Below are positions 1-7,747 of a stretch of 43,418 nt of DNA, one piece after another. Numbering within the stretch: position 1 is the stretch's first letter; each line of letters opens with the position of its first letter. The position numbers and the translations under genes were made by a program. The notes beneath the pieces were generated by a model. That model did not search any database, was not told the origin of the DNA, and saw only the letters and a program-made list of their open reading frames with translations. This stretch comes from Candidatus Hatepunaea meridiana (GTDB lineage Bacteria; Electryoneota; AABM5-125-24; Hatepunaeales; Hatepunaeaceae), in assembly GCA_030765125.1 (NCBI GenBank), contig JAVCDD010000367.1:1-43418 (forward strand). The letters are read 5' to 3'.

Positions 1-42
1 CAACTCAGTTTTTTCGTCTTCTATTAATTGTACAAAGATCAT
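1..42 (-). CDS. 5' end of an unidentified gene leaving the window
   Basis: An ATG at 42-40 on the minus strand opens a frame that runs off the left edge, reading MIFVQLIEDEKTEL (14 residues). A strong Shine-Dalgarno AAGGAGG lies at 56-50, 7 nt upstream. It is divergent from the gene at 119, with only 76 bp between the start codons. Too little protein is present to assign a family. Confidence 0.6.
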   Translation of the reverse strand, partial: MIFVQLIEDEKTEL

Positions 43-118
43 TGTATTACCTCCTTGACAACAAGATAATACAAAATTAAGCTTATGTCAAGATGATATT
101 ATAGATATTTATGCGGTC

Positions 119-2935
119 ATGCTTAGCGATATTCATATCGCTGCAGTGGGTGATATGTCGGGAAAAGACGCTGAATCTGGCGAATCTTTTATTCGAGGCA
201 TTAATATCTACCTGAGCGAGATCAACGAAAATGGCGGCATCAACGGCAGGAAGGTAATCCTTGACGTCTTTGACGATCAAAATGACAAGGATAAAGCGCG
301 AAAAAGAGCATTGGAGATAATTGATCAGAACCGTGCTATTGCTGTGATCGGTCACCACTACAGCTCTTGTTCGATCAGCGCCGGTGAGGTGTATAAAGAA
401 CACGGCATCCCCGCGATCAGCCCTTTCTCCACCAACGTGAACGTTACCCTGAATAATGATTGGTATTTCCGCAACACCTTCAACGACAACCTTCAAGGGA
501 GGTTTCTCGCCAATTATGTCCATAAGATATTCGCAAAAAAAAACGTCTGCATCATCCACGAAGATCTTGCTTATGGATCTTTCCTCGCTGATGTGTTTGA
601 GCAAACTTCAAAGTCGTTGGGGATCGAAGTGAAGTACAAATTCAACTTCGCAATTAACGATTCTGACCTCGATAATATACTGCAGCAATTCGTCCATGAA
701 TTGAAGTCTGTGGATTTTAGCGGCGCTATATTTCTGGCGACTCATGCTTCGGAAGGTGTGAAGCTTGTCAGGCTGATTAAGGATGCTGATCTTGAAAATC
801 CTATTGTAGTTCCTGATGCCTTTGCATCAAAGTCTTTTTATCATGGATTCGCTGACCTGCCAAAGGAAAAGCTTAATCCTGGCTATTATTCCAATGGAGT
901 ATATGTAACCAGCCCGCTTCTCTTCGACTGCGCTGAGGAAAAAGCTCAACAATTTAAAGAAATATACAAAGAAAGATATGATTCTGATCCTGATTGGCGT
1001 CCTGCTTTTGCGTATGACGCAATAAAAATCGTGATTGAAGCAATTCGGAATACGGGCGTTACCGGTTCGGAAGCTTCAATCACTGAAGATCGTAGAGAAA
1101 TAAAGGATTTTCTATCAAACCTGAACAATATCGAGAGTGCGGTTGTCGGGGTAACAGGATTCAATTATTTCAACGCGAACGGTGACTCTGAAAAACCGAT
1201 CTCTATCGGCGTTTATCGGAATAACAACACGATATCCGCTCTGACTCAACTCCGTGCGATCCGTAATATCAGTGAAATTACCGATCTTGATAAGGCAATT
1301 CAAGATGGGAATGTGATCTTTGTTGAAGGAAGATATATGTATAAGACGGACGTCGTCTACACAGCAGTAAAACTAAATGAAATCATTGAACCCAAATTCA
1401 ATGATTTCACATGTACGCTGGATTTCGATCTATGGTTCAGGTTCAAAGGTGATATTAAGCCTGAGAATATTGAATTTATGAATGCAATAGGATCGATCGA
1501 CATCGGCGAACCTGTCGATGAACAGGTTAGTGAACAATTTACATACCGTCGTTATAATGTAGTTGGCGAGTTTAAGACTGATTTTTTTACGACCCCGCCA
1601 CCTTATGGTCAACATATATTAGGAATTAATTTCCGTCATCGCGAACTCACCCGCAATAACCTGATTTTTGTAACCGACCTGATTGGCGCGGGACTGACTG
1701 GTGGCAGAGATCCAATAGAGAAAATGAAACAGGCTCAAGTACTCAGTCCGGTTCATGGCTGGGAGTTGGACAAAGTCCGGATATACCAGGATTTCGTTGA
1801 TATAAGCACAATGGGCAGCCCCGAATTTATCAACATTCCAGGTGAAATAGTTGACTATTCCCGATTTAATTTCGGTGTTCTGGTTGAAAAAGATACTGTA
1901 GGTTTCAGGAGAATTATTCCCAATGCAAAGGGATTTTTGTTTCTTGTCCTTAGTATTGTTGCCTTGTTCGTTATCTATATACTTATCAGAAGAAGTAAAT
2001 CCAATTTCAATTTACAGTTTCTTTGGATTCTTCAAACCGGCTTTGTTTTGTTACTTTTGCTATCCGGTGAAGCGGTTTTTGTGAGAGGGATGGTCAATAA
2101 ATTGGATAGAGGCTATCTGGATATCCTTCAGTTAATCCTTGATATTTCCTGGTGGTTCGTACCGACATACATGCTTATCGTCGGGATTGAGAGGTTTGTC
2201 TGGAAACCGTTGGAAGACAAAACTCAACAGGTTATCCCGACGCTAATGCGCAGGTTAGTTGCTGCAATTCTATTTATTTTAGCTTTTTTTGGTGTTGTCG
2301 CTTTCGTGCTGGATTATACTGTCACCGGTTTACTGGCTACATCTGGTGTGGTGGCGATGGTTATAGGTTTAGCTCTACAGATCAATATATCTAATATATT
2401 CTCCGGAATCGCCTTAAACATGGAACGACCATTCAGGGTAGGAGATTGGATTGTAGTTGATTCCATCGAAGAAGGGAGAGTATTAGATATTACCTGGAGA
2501 TCGACACGCATATTCACCAGAGATGAGAACATCATCAGTATTCCAAACAGTAAAGCATCCGACGCAGTAATTAAGAATTATCATTATCCCACCGATGAAT
2601 ACAGGGTTGGATTCAAGGTTCATGTCGAACCTCATCACAAACCCGAAAAAATACTGGAAATTATTAATGAAGCAGGTCTTAACACAGAAGGGAACATCGG
2701 AAAACCCTGGACAGCGTTTATTGGCATAACCGATTACTCTGCTGAGTATTGGATTTATATATTGGTTAAGGACTATGATGATAAGTGGAATAGACATAGC
2801 GCTTTGTGGCTGAACTTGATGACTTATTTAAACAAATCCGGAATTACACCACAAATCCGGCGTCAAGAAATTAAAATGCTTGATAGTGATAAACAAACGA
2901 ATCAACAAACATCACCAAAAAAAAGGGCTCAATAA
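119..2935 (+). CDS. Periplasmic-binding-domain / MscS mechanosensitive channel fusion
   Basis: A 938-residue three-part protein. Residues 1-375 resemble the type-1 periplasmic binding fold of branched-chain amino-acid ABC receptors (IHIAAVGDMSG start, then NGGINGR and AIAVIGHHYSS). Residues 395-600 are beta-rich (TCTLDFDLWFRFKGD) and look faintly like the extracellular domain of pentameric ligand-gated channels, a weak inference. About five membrane segments follow, near 605-623, 634-655, 669-690, 711-733 and 738-765. The MscS core is clear: GVVAMVIGLALQ pore helix, NIFSGIALNMERPF, VGDWI, and a C-terminal cytoplasmic region to about 915. The expected job is a ligand-gated or ligand-modulated small-conductance channel. 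Oddities: no signal peptide is visible, although an odd membrane-segment count would place the binding domain outside. There is no clear Shine-Dalgarno, and no alternative in-frame start exists between the TGA at 56-58 and 119. Domain calls are firm; the ligand is unknown. Confidence 0.85.
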   Translation: MLSDIHIAAVGDMSGKDAESGESFIRGINIYLSEINENGGINGRKVILDVFDDQNDKDKARKRALEIIDQNRAIAVIGHHYSSCSISAGEVYKEHGIPAISPFSTNVNVTLNNDWYFRNTFNDNLQGRFLANYVHKIFAKKNVCIIHEDLAYGSFLADVFEQTSKSLGIEVKYKFNFAINDSDLDNILQQFVHELKSVDFSGAIFLATHASEGVKLVRLIKDADLENPIVVPDAFASKSFYHGFADLPKEKLNPGYYSNGVYVTSPLLFDCAEEKAQQFKEIYKERYDSDPDWRPAFAYDAIKIVIEAIRNTGVTGSEASITEDRREIKDFLSNLNNIESAVVGVTGFNYFNANGDSEKPISIGVYRNNNTISALTQLRAIRNISEITDLDKAIQDGNVIFVEGRYMYKTDVVYTAVKLNEIIEPKFNDFTCTLDFDLWFRFKGDIKPENIEFMNAIGSIDIGEPVDEQVSEQFTYRRYNVVGEFKTDFFTTPPPYGQHILGINFRHRELTRNNLIFVTDLIGAGLTGGRDPIEKMKQAQVLSPVHGWELDKVRIYQDFVDISTMGSPEFINIPGEIVDYSRFNFGVLVEKDTVGFRRIIPNAKGFLFLVLSIVALFVIYILIRRSKSNFNLQFLWILQTGFVLLLLLSGEAVFVRGMVNKLDRGYLDILQLILDISWWFVPTYMLIVGIERFVWKPLEDKTQQVIPTLMRRLVAAILFILAFFGVVAFVLDYTVTGLLATSGVVAMVIGLALQINISNIFSGIALNMERPFRVGDWIVVDSIEEGRVLDITWRSTRIFTRDENIISIPNSKASDAVIKNYHYPTDEYRVGFKVHVEPHHKPEKILEIINEAGLNTEGNIGKPWTAFIGITDYSAEYWIYILVKDYDDKWNRHSALWLNLMTYLNKSGITPQIRRQEIKMLDSDKQTNQQTSPKKRAQ

Positions 2936-2938
2936 ATT

Positions 2939-2985
2939 GGTCCCTACGCGAACTTCACACTTGACAAAGTAGTGATAGTTACGCG
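2939..2985. repeat. Short fragment resembling the 16.5-16.8 kb repeat
   Basis: The gap after the MscS fusion holds CCCTACGCGAACTT and CACTTGACAAAGTAGTG. Both resemble pieces near 16590-16620 and 16746-16766. It is likely a reduced copy of the same repeat family. No clean terminator is seen before the SD of the inositol-phosphate synthase gene. Confidence 0.35.
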
Positions 2986-3011
2986 TAAAAAAAACATTTA
3001 AGGAGAAAATA

Positions 3012-4190
3012 ATGGACAATAAACTCGGAATTCTAATCGCGGGTTATTGTGGAGCAATTAGCTCAACTGTAGTCGCAGGTATCGACCTCATGTTGCAAGG
3101 TTCACTTCCTAATATTGGAATGATCTGTGAGACCACCGATTCAAATAACACAACCATAGCTGAACAGTTGGATGCTCCTAAACTGGAAAATATCGTTATC
3201 TCAGGATGGGATGCGATAGATGTATCAATTAGAGATGCACTTAACCAACATCAGGTGTTGAGAGTAAGTGACATTGCATTGGTATCTGATTCTGTTATGG
3301 ATAAACGCCCCATGCCAATTCCTCAGAATAACGACAAGTTTGAATACAATAATGGCTGGGGAAGCCATATTGAACAACTTCGGCGCGACATCAGAGAATT
3401 CAAAGATAACTTTCAGGTTGATAACGTAGTTGTCGTCAATTCAATCTCAACGCAACCAACACCTACCTGGACAAACAAATACGATTCTCTTGCGGAATTC
3501 AAGAGTGCCTGTAAAGCGCTTGATCCGGACATAACAGCGTCTATGGAATATGCCTGTGCAGCCATTTTAGAGTCATCCGGTTATGTGAATTTTACTCCAA
3601 ATATTGTGTCAGTACCTGCTTTACAGGAATTAGCTGTGCAAAAAGGAGTTCCTTTAACAGGTCATGACGGTAAAACGGGACAGACGCTTATCAAAACTGC
3701 TTTAGCGCCACTCTTGAAACTCAGAAATCTAACCGTTAAAGGGTGGTTCAGCACCAATATACTTGGAAATTTGGATGGAAAAGCGCTCAATGATCCGGAT
3801 GCTTGCCAGACGAAGATAACAAGCAAACAAAATTGCTTAGACAGTATCCTCGGTTATCCAGTCGAAGATCATCAAGTGCATATACATTACTATCTCCCTC
3901 GTAAAGATAACAAAGAGTCGTGGGACAGTATTGATATCGATGGATTTCTCGGCTATCCTATGCAGATTAAAGTTAACTATCTGTGTCGGGACAGTATCAT
4001 TGCAGCTCCACTGGTGATTGATTTAGCTCGGTTAATGGCGGTCTCTATGCGTCAAGGTGAATCTGGATTACTACCGCATCTGAGTATCTTTTTCAAATCA
4101 CCTCAACTTCCCGAAGGAATACCCGTTAACCACGATCTTTTCATTCAAAGAAAACTCTTTTTCGAATGGGTTAAGCGATCCGGGAAATAG
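3012..4190 (+). CDS. ino1: myo-Inositol-1-phosphate synthase (Ino1/MIPS family)
   Basis: A 392-residue NAD-dependent enzyme that converts glucose 6-phosphate to 1L-myo-inositol 1-phosphate, the first step of inositol synthesis. Seen: an N-terminal Rossmann start (GILIAGYCGAISST), the family signature GHDGKTGQTLIKTALAPLL, the following GWFSTNILGN, and a C-terminal DGFLGYPMQIKVNYLCRDS block with ALARLMA-type ending (DLARLMAVSMRQG). Length fits prokaryotic MIPS. The SD AAGGAG ends about 6 nt before the ATG. The stop is 2 nt before the GTG of the inositol monophosphatase gene, so the two are almost certainly co-translated. Inositol could feed phosphatidylinositol-type lipids or a soluble inositol metabolite; neither downstream enzyme is in the window. 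Confidence 0.92.
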   Translation: MDNKLGILIAGYCGAISSTVVAGIDLMLQGSLPNIGMICETTDSNNTTIAEQLDAPKLENIVISGWDAIDVSIRDALNQHQVLRVSDIALVSDSVMDKRPMPIPQNNDKFEYNNGWGSHIEQLRRDIREFKDNFQVDNVVVVNSISTQPTPTWTNKYDSLAEFKSACKALDPDITASMEYACAAILESSGYVNFTPNIVSVPALQELAVQKGVPLTGHDGKTGQTLIKTALAPLLKLRNLTVKGWFSTNILGNLDGKALNDPDACQTKITSKQNCLDSILGYPVEDHQVHIHYYLPRKDNKESWDSIDIDGFLGYPMQIKVNYLCRDSIIAAPLVIDLARLMAVSMRQGESGLLPHLSIFFKSPQLPEGIPVNHDLFIQRKLFFEWVKRSGK

Positions 4191-4192
4191 CA

Positions 4193-4993
4193 GTGAGTTC
4201 TTTGCAAAAGCAATATCAACATAATTTGACATTACGTTATTCCGTGGCATGTGCAATCGCTCGCGATGCTGGAAAATTAGCTTATATACATTTCCGAAGT
4301 TTAGAAAACTTGACCGTTATTTCAAAAGGATTGACTGATCTCACCAGTAATGCAGATGATGAGGTTGAGGATTATATTAATTTCCGTTTAACTAATGCTT
4401 TCCTTGATGACACCGTTTTAGGTGAGGAGAGAGGAGGAGTTACAAGTGATAACCTTTGGGTAGTTGATCCTATTGATGGTACGGTCAATTTTCTACACGG
4501 AATCCCCTATTTCTGTGTTTCGATTGCTTACTTATTTAAAAGCGAAATTGAAATAGGAATTGTTTATGATCCCGTTGCAGATGAATTATTTACTGCCCAA
4601 AGAGGATCAGGAGCATTCTGTAATGGTAAACTCATTCGTGTTTCCGATTGCAACAATATCAGCAAAGCTATCGTCGGATTTGATTTTAATCATCGAGGGA
4701 ATATAAAGCGTTCAATCAGCATTATTGATCGGTTAGCGGATATACAATGTGATAACCGTCGTCTTGGAGCTGGAGCGTTGATGATGTCTCATGTTGCCGA
4801 TGGGCGTTTTGATGGCTATTGGAATCTGCATTTGAATTCATGGGATGCATTGGCAGCTTTGTTGCTTGTGCATGAAGCGGGTGGTTGGACGAACGACTTC
4901 TTAGCTGATAACGGCTTGAAGAATGGCAGTGATACACTTGTTTGTAATCCATACATAAAAGATACTTTGATTGAAGCAACAGGTATCTATTGA
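4193..4993 (+). CDS. suhB: Inositol-1-monophosphatase family phosphatase
   Basis: A 266-residue Mg2+-dependent phosphatase of the IMPase/SuhB superfamily, expected to release free myo-inositol from the product of the upstream synthase. The metal-binding motifs are intact: GEE at about 77-79, DPIDGT at 92-97, and W217-D218 in NSWDALAA. The start is GTG, 2 nt after the upstream TAG, with little SD of its own, consistent with translational coupling. SuhB homologues also act on other phosphates (FBPase, NADP phosphatase), but the position behind a MIPS gene favours inositol phosphate as substrate. Confidence 0.9.
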   Translation: MSSLQKQYQHNLTLRYSVACAIARDAGKLAYIHFRSLENLTVISKGLTDLTSNADDEVEDYINFRLTNAFLDDTVLGEERGGVTSDNLWVVDPIDGTVNFLHGIPYFCVSIAYLFKSEIEIGIVYDPVADELFTAQRGSGAFCNGKLIRVSDCNNISKAIVGFDFNHRGNIKRSISIIDRLADIQCDNRRLGAGALMMSHVADGRFDGYWNLHLNSWDALAALLLVHEAGGWTNDFLADNGLKNGSDTLVCNPYIKDTLIEATGIY

Positions 4994-5025
4994 AATGAAT
5001 GAAATTTCGATTTTAGAGGCAAAAA

Positions 5026-5808
5026 ATGCCCTCAACCAGATTCAGTGATAAGAACATAATCGTAACAGGTGGTACGCAAGGACTTGGTAGAAGCAGCGCC
5101 TGTTACCTTGCTGAACAGGGTGCAAGTGGAATTGTCATCTGTGGTCGCAATCAAGAAAACGGAAAAAAGGTCGCGAAAACAATTACCTCAATGGGCTGCG
5201 AATGCGTTTACGTTTCAGCAGATTTGGCAAAACCCGATGACTGTCGCCATGTAGTTGGAACTTGCGATAAATATTTCGGTAGAGTGGATGGTTTAGTCAA
5301 TGCAGCGGGATTAAGCACTCGCGGTACTCTTGAAAATACCACTGTTGAGCTATGGGATCAACTGTTCGCAGTAAACGTAAGAGCGCCTTTCATCTTATCG
5401 CAAGAAGTCGCTCGTTTAATGAAACGTGAACGCATAGCAGGCAGCATTGTAAATATCATCACGATTTCGAGTCATGGTGGTCAACCTTATCTCACTGCTT
5501 ATTGCGCCTCCAAAGGCGCTCTCGTTACATTCACCAAAAACATCGCTCATGCACTTCGCTACAATAGGATTCGGGTTAATGGGCTGAACATAGGCTGGAT
5601 GGACAGTCCAAATGAGCATATTATTCAGAAAGCTATGGGCAAGCTCGACAATTGGCTGGAACTGGCGGAAGCTGAACAACCTTTTAAAAGACTCTTGAAA
5701 CCACTGGATGTAGCTAAATTAGTTGCTTACCTCCTTAGTGACGATTCGATGATGATGACAGGCGCTATCATTGACTTCGACCAGAATGTAATCGGAGCTT
5801 TTGATTGA
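5026..5808 (+). CDS. SDR-family NAD(P)-dependent oxidoreductase
   Basis: A 260-residue classical short-chain dehydrogenase/reductase. Seen: the cofactor motif TGGTQGLG (14-21), NAAG (92-95), catalytic Ser148/149 in ITISSH, and Tyr159-x-x-x-Lys163 in YCASK. A GAGG Shine-Dalgarno lies about 6 nt before the ATG, and the gene follows the inositol monophosphatase by 32 bp in the same direction. Its place in the cluster suggests it oxidises or reduces inositol or a derivative; that is inference, since SDR substrates cannot be read from sequence. Confidence 0.88.
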   Translation: MPSTRFSDKNIIVTGGTQGLGRSSACYLAEQGASGIVICGRNQENGKKVAKTITSMGCECVYVSADLAKPDDCRHVVGTCDKYFGRVDGLVNAAGLSTRGTLENTTVELWDQLFAVNVRAPFILSQEVARLMKRERIAGSIVNIITISSHGGQPYLTAYCASKGALVTFTKNIAHALRYNRIRVNGLNIGWMDSPNEHIIQKAMGKLDNWLELAEAEQPFKRLLKPLDVAKLVAYLLSDDSMMMTGAIIDFDQNVIGAFD

Positions 5809-5876
5809 AATAAACGGATAATTAACCTGAATAAGATTCTACTCGAGAAACAGTAATCGTGCGAAGGTCATAGAGG

Positions 5877-5963
5877 CGGAGAGGGTGGGATTCGAACCCA
5901 CGACAGAGTTACCCCTGTACACGCTTAGCAGGCGTGGGCCTTCAGCCGCTCGGCCACCTCTCC
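5877..5963 (-). tRNA. trnS: tRNA-Ser (anticodon GCT)
   Basis: An 87-nt cloverleaf on the minus strand. The acceptor stem pairs GGAGAGG (5963-5957) with CCTCTCC (5884-5878), with a G discriminator at 5877. The anticodon loop CTGCTAA (5931-5925) carries GCT. A long variable arm typical of tRNA-Ser and a T-loop GTTCGAATC are present. CCA is not encoded (CCT follows). The window up to 6175 otherwise shows only AT-rich spacer. Confidence 0.96.
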
Positions 5964-6175
5964 ATAGGAATTCAGGCTGTCAGAGACGGTGCCTTGACAG
6001 CAAGTTATGAAATATAATCATATCTGTCTGCATACGCAACTAAATGGCATTATTAATAAGTTCTGCTTAATAATTCCGAATAAGGTTGTGATAACTTGCA
6101 TTTCAGTGATGTATGCATTAATATTATTCAAATTACAAAATCTATTTCAGTTATCCATTCAGAGGAGATAAATTA

Positions 6176-6535
6176 ATGGCATTATTCGGTGAATTAGTAG
6201 TTGATTTGGGGTTTATTACCGATGAACAGCTTGGAGAAGCTGTTCAGATGCAAAAAAAAGGACGTGCCAAGCTTGGTCAGATTATGAAGCAACTTATGTT
6301 GATTAATGATGATCAAGTTAAAGCAACGCTGGCATTTCAGGGATCCGAAAAAGGAAAAGGTAAAGTGTTTGGCGATTGTGCAATTGAACTTAGGATTGTA
6401 GATGAAAAACAACGTCTCGAAGCCGTACGCTATCAAACGACTTCCAAGGGCGTATTGGGTGATCTACTGATTGAACTCGGGTTTCTTACCAAGGATCAAC
6501 GCGATGAAGTGACAAAACAACAGTTTATGGCTTAA
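6176..6535 (+). CDS. Small protein of four MshEN-like repeats
   Basis: A 119-residue protein made almost entirely of four copies of a 24-residue unit of the form LGxLLxxLGxIxxxQxxxAxxxQ. They begin near residues 3 (LFGELVVDLGFIT), 32 (KLGQIMKQLMLIN), 64 (VFGDCAIELRIVD) and 92 (VLGDLLIELGFLT). This is the pattern of the N-terminal MshEN/GspE-N domain of type IV pilus and type II secretion ATPases; in some of these (MshE) the paired motifs bind cyclic di-GMP. Here there is no ATPase domain. The SD AGGAG precedes the ATG. It converges on the anti-sigma gene. A stand-alone nucleotide sensor or adaptor is possible. Confidence 0.75.
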   Translation: MALFGELVVDLGFITDEQLGEAVQMQKKGRAKLGQIMKQLMLINDDQVKATLAFQGSEKGKGKVFGDCAIELRIVDEKQRLEAVRYQTTSKGVLGDLLIELGFLTKDQRDEVTKQQFMA

Positions 6536-6540
6536 GAAAA

Positions 6541-6592
6541 GGATGAAGTAAGAAGGACGAAGGATTTCACCTTCGTCCTTCTTACTTCGTCC
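6541..6592. terminator. Bidirectional hairpin between convergent genes
   Basis: Arms 6541-6563 and 6570-6592 pair over 23 bp with one mismatch and a 6-nt loop. The right arm contains the stop codon of the minus-strand anti-sigma gene. Direct short repeats (ACTTCGTCCTT) continue past the arm. A similar hairpin lies between convergent genes at 36175-36257. Confidence 0.7.
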
Positions 6593-7016
6593 TTACTTCG
6601 TCTTGCCGTTTTCGTTTAAGCATTCGAAATATCTTCGTTCCTTCATCATCGGTTCGGTATTCGACTTCATCCATAAGGTTCATAATGAAGTAGATACCTA
6701 ATCCGCCGACAGACCGTTCTTCAAGGGGTGCATCAGAATTGGGTTGTTTTACTTCAAGAGTATCAAATGGTGAACCGCGTTCGTATATAACTATTTCTAT
6801 TTCACCTGTTTCACTAAGGATGTCCAACCTGAAGTTTCGATCTGGATCCTGTCCCAATCCGTGAATAATAGTATTAGTGCATGCTTCATCCACTGAAAGC
6901 TGAATATCGCCTATCTCTTCTTCGTTGAACCCGACTGATCGGCAGGCTTCAACTATAAGGTCTCCAATTTTGGACAAAGAAGCAGTATCTGCTGGGAATT
7001 CGAGGGTTTTTTTCAT
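6582..7016 (-). CDS. Anti-sigma-factor serine kinase-like ATPase (RsbW/SpoIIAB type)
   Basis: A 144-residue GHKL-type ATPase of the anti-sigma regulatory factor family. Seen: N-box DEACTNTIIHG, an acidic ERGSPFD loop in place of the usual D-x-G-x-P-F-D, and the lid GGLGIYFIMNLMDEVEY. Such kinases bind a sigma factor or partner and phosphorylate a STAS antagonist; the STAS gene lies directly upstream on the same strand. I chose the ATG at 7016 (MKKTLEFPAD) because family members begin there. A longer form from 7073 would add 19 residues that are largely the translation of a palindromic repeat (7024-7053). Neither start has a clear SD. Confidence 0.85.
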   Translation of the reverse strand: MKKTLEFPADTASLSKIGDLIVEACRSVGFNEEEIGDIQLSVDEACTNTIIHGLGQDPDRNFRLDILSETGEIEIVIYERGSPFDTLEVKQPNSDAPLEERSVGGLGIYFIMNLMDEVEYRTDDEGTKIFRMLKRKRQDEVRTK

Positions 7017-7023
7017 ATTTCTG

Positions 7024-7053
7024 GTTGTGTCAGATGTTAACACCTGACACAAC
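7024..7053. repeat. Palindromic element, TCAGGTGTTAACACCTGA family (copy 1)
   Basis: A 30-bp near-perfect palindrome (one mismatch) centred on GTTAAC, between the STAS and anti-sigma genes. Read on the minus strand in the anti-sigma frame it encodes LCQVLTSDTT. Related copies lie at 30955-30982, 37521-37542 and 40311-40340. Confidence 0.85.
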
Positions 7054-7087
7054 AAACTTAAGTGTTGGTGCATGACGCAACAACTAT

Positions 7088-7429
7088 CTAATCGGTGAAA
7101 CTCTGTATAGCAGAATCAGGATTCTTGAAAATACCCAATACATTGTTTAATCCCGATATCTCAAAGACCTTAGCAACGGTTTTCTGTAGATTCGCAATAC
7201 GTAAATCACCTTTATTATCACGTCGTAATTCCTTGACTACAGCAAGAATAACTCTCAGTCCAGCGCTGGAGATATATGGTACATTTGCCATATCCAGCAC
7301 AAATTGAAACTTGCTTTCACTAATGCGGACACGCAGAAATTGTTCAACCGCATCTGAGGTATTAGCGTCGAAACGTCCGTCTAAAGAGACTATAATTACG
7401 TTTTCCTGAAAGGCTTCTGTGATATTCAT
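7088..7429 (-). CDS. STAS-domain anti-sigma factor antagonist
   Basis: A 113-residue single STAS domain of the SpoIIAA/RsbV type, which releases a sigma factor or partner when its conserved serine is unphosphorylated. The phosphoacceptor region is YISSAGLRV (Ser54/Ser55), preceded by the usual beta strands (VIIVSLDGRFD, FVLDMANV). The SD AGGAA is about 6 nt before the ATG. The gene sits upstream of the matching anti-sigma kinase, forming a partner-switch pair. No sigma factor or PP2C phosphatase is adjacent. Confidence 0.92.
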   Translation of the reverse strand: MNITEAFQENVIIVSLDGRFDANTSDAVEQFLRVRISESKFQFVLDMANVPYISSAGLRVILAVVKELRRDNKGDLRIANLQKTVAKVFEISGLNNVLGIFKNPDSAIQSFTD

Positions 7430-7445
7430 ATTTTTCCTGGTAATC

Positions 7446-7524
7446 AGTTTCGTTTTACGAGTGAAGCGAAGTAATCTCTGCCTAACCCTATGAGATTACT
7501 TCGCTTCACTCGTAAAATGAAACT
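7446..7524. repeat. 33-bp inverted repeat upstream of the STAS gene
   Basis: Arms 7446-7478 and 7492-7524 pair over 33 bp with one mismatch and a 13-nt loop. It lies 17 bp upstream of the STAS start codon, so it would fall in the mRNA leader if transcribed from further upstream. It may be a repeat element, a terminator of the upstream hydrolase gene, or both. Confidence 0.8.
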
Positions 7525-7544
7525 ATTGAACAATTTGTTTTATT

Positions 7545-7728
7545 CGGTTATACCTTTAGCTCAGCCGGAGTAGCGAAGCTTGCTGCGCGCTCGCAGGCAG
7601 ACACGCGTGCGCCACCGTGCAAGAACGCAGCAAGCTTTTCTACTCCGGTATTATTAAGTGGACGCGCAGCAAGCTTCGCTACTCCGATGTTATTAAGTTT
7701 ATACATTGCTGAGCTAAAGGCATAACCG
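7545..7728. repeat. 184-bp MITE-like element with 20-bp terminal inverted repeats
   Basis: Terminal arms 7545-7564 and 7709-7728 (CGGTTATACCTTTAGCTCAG and its complement) differ at one base. Inside are further palindromic units of the GGAGTAGCGAAGCTTGCTG type, in both orientations. No coding capacity is seen. With the hairpin at 7446-7524 it fills the 318-bp gap between the STAS and hydrolase genes. Confidence 0.75.
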
Positions 7729-7747
7729 ATTTGTTTTATTACAAAAC

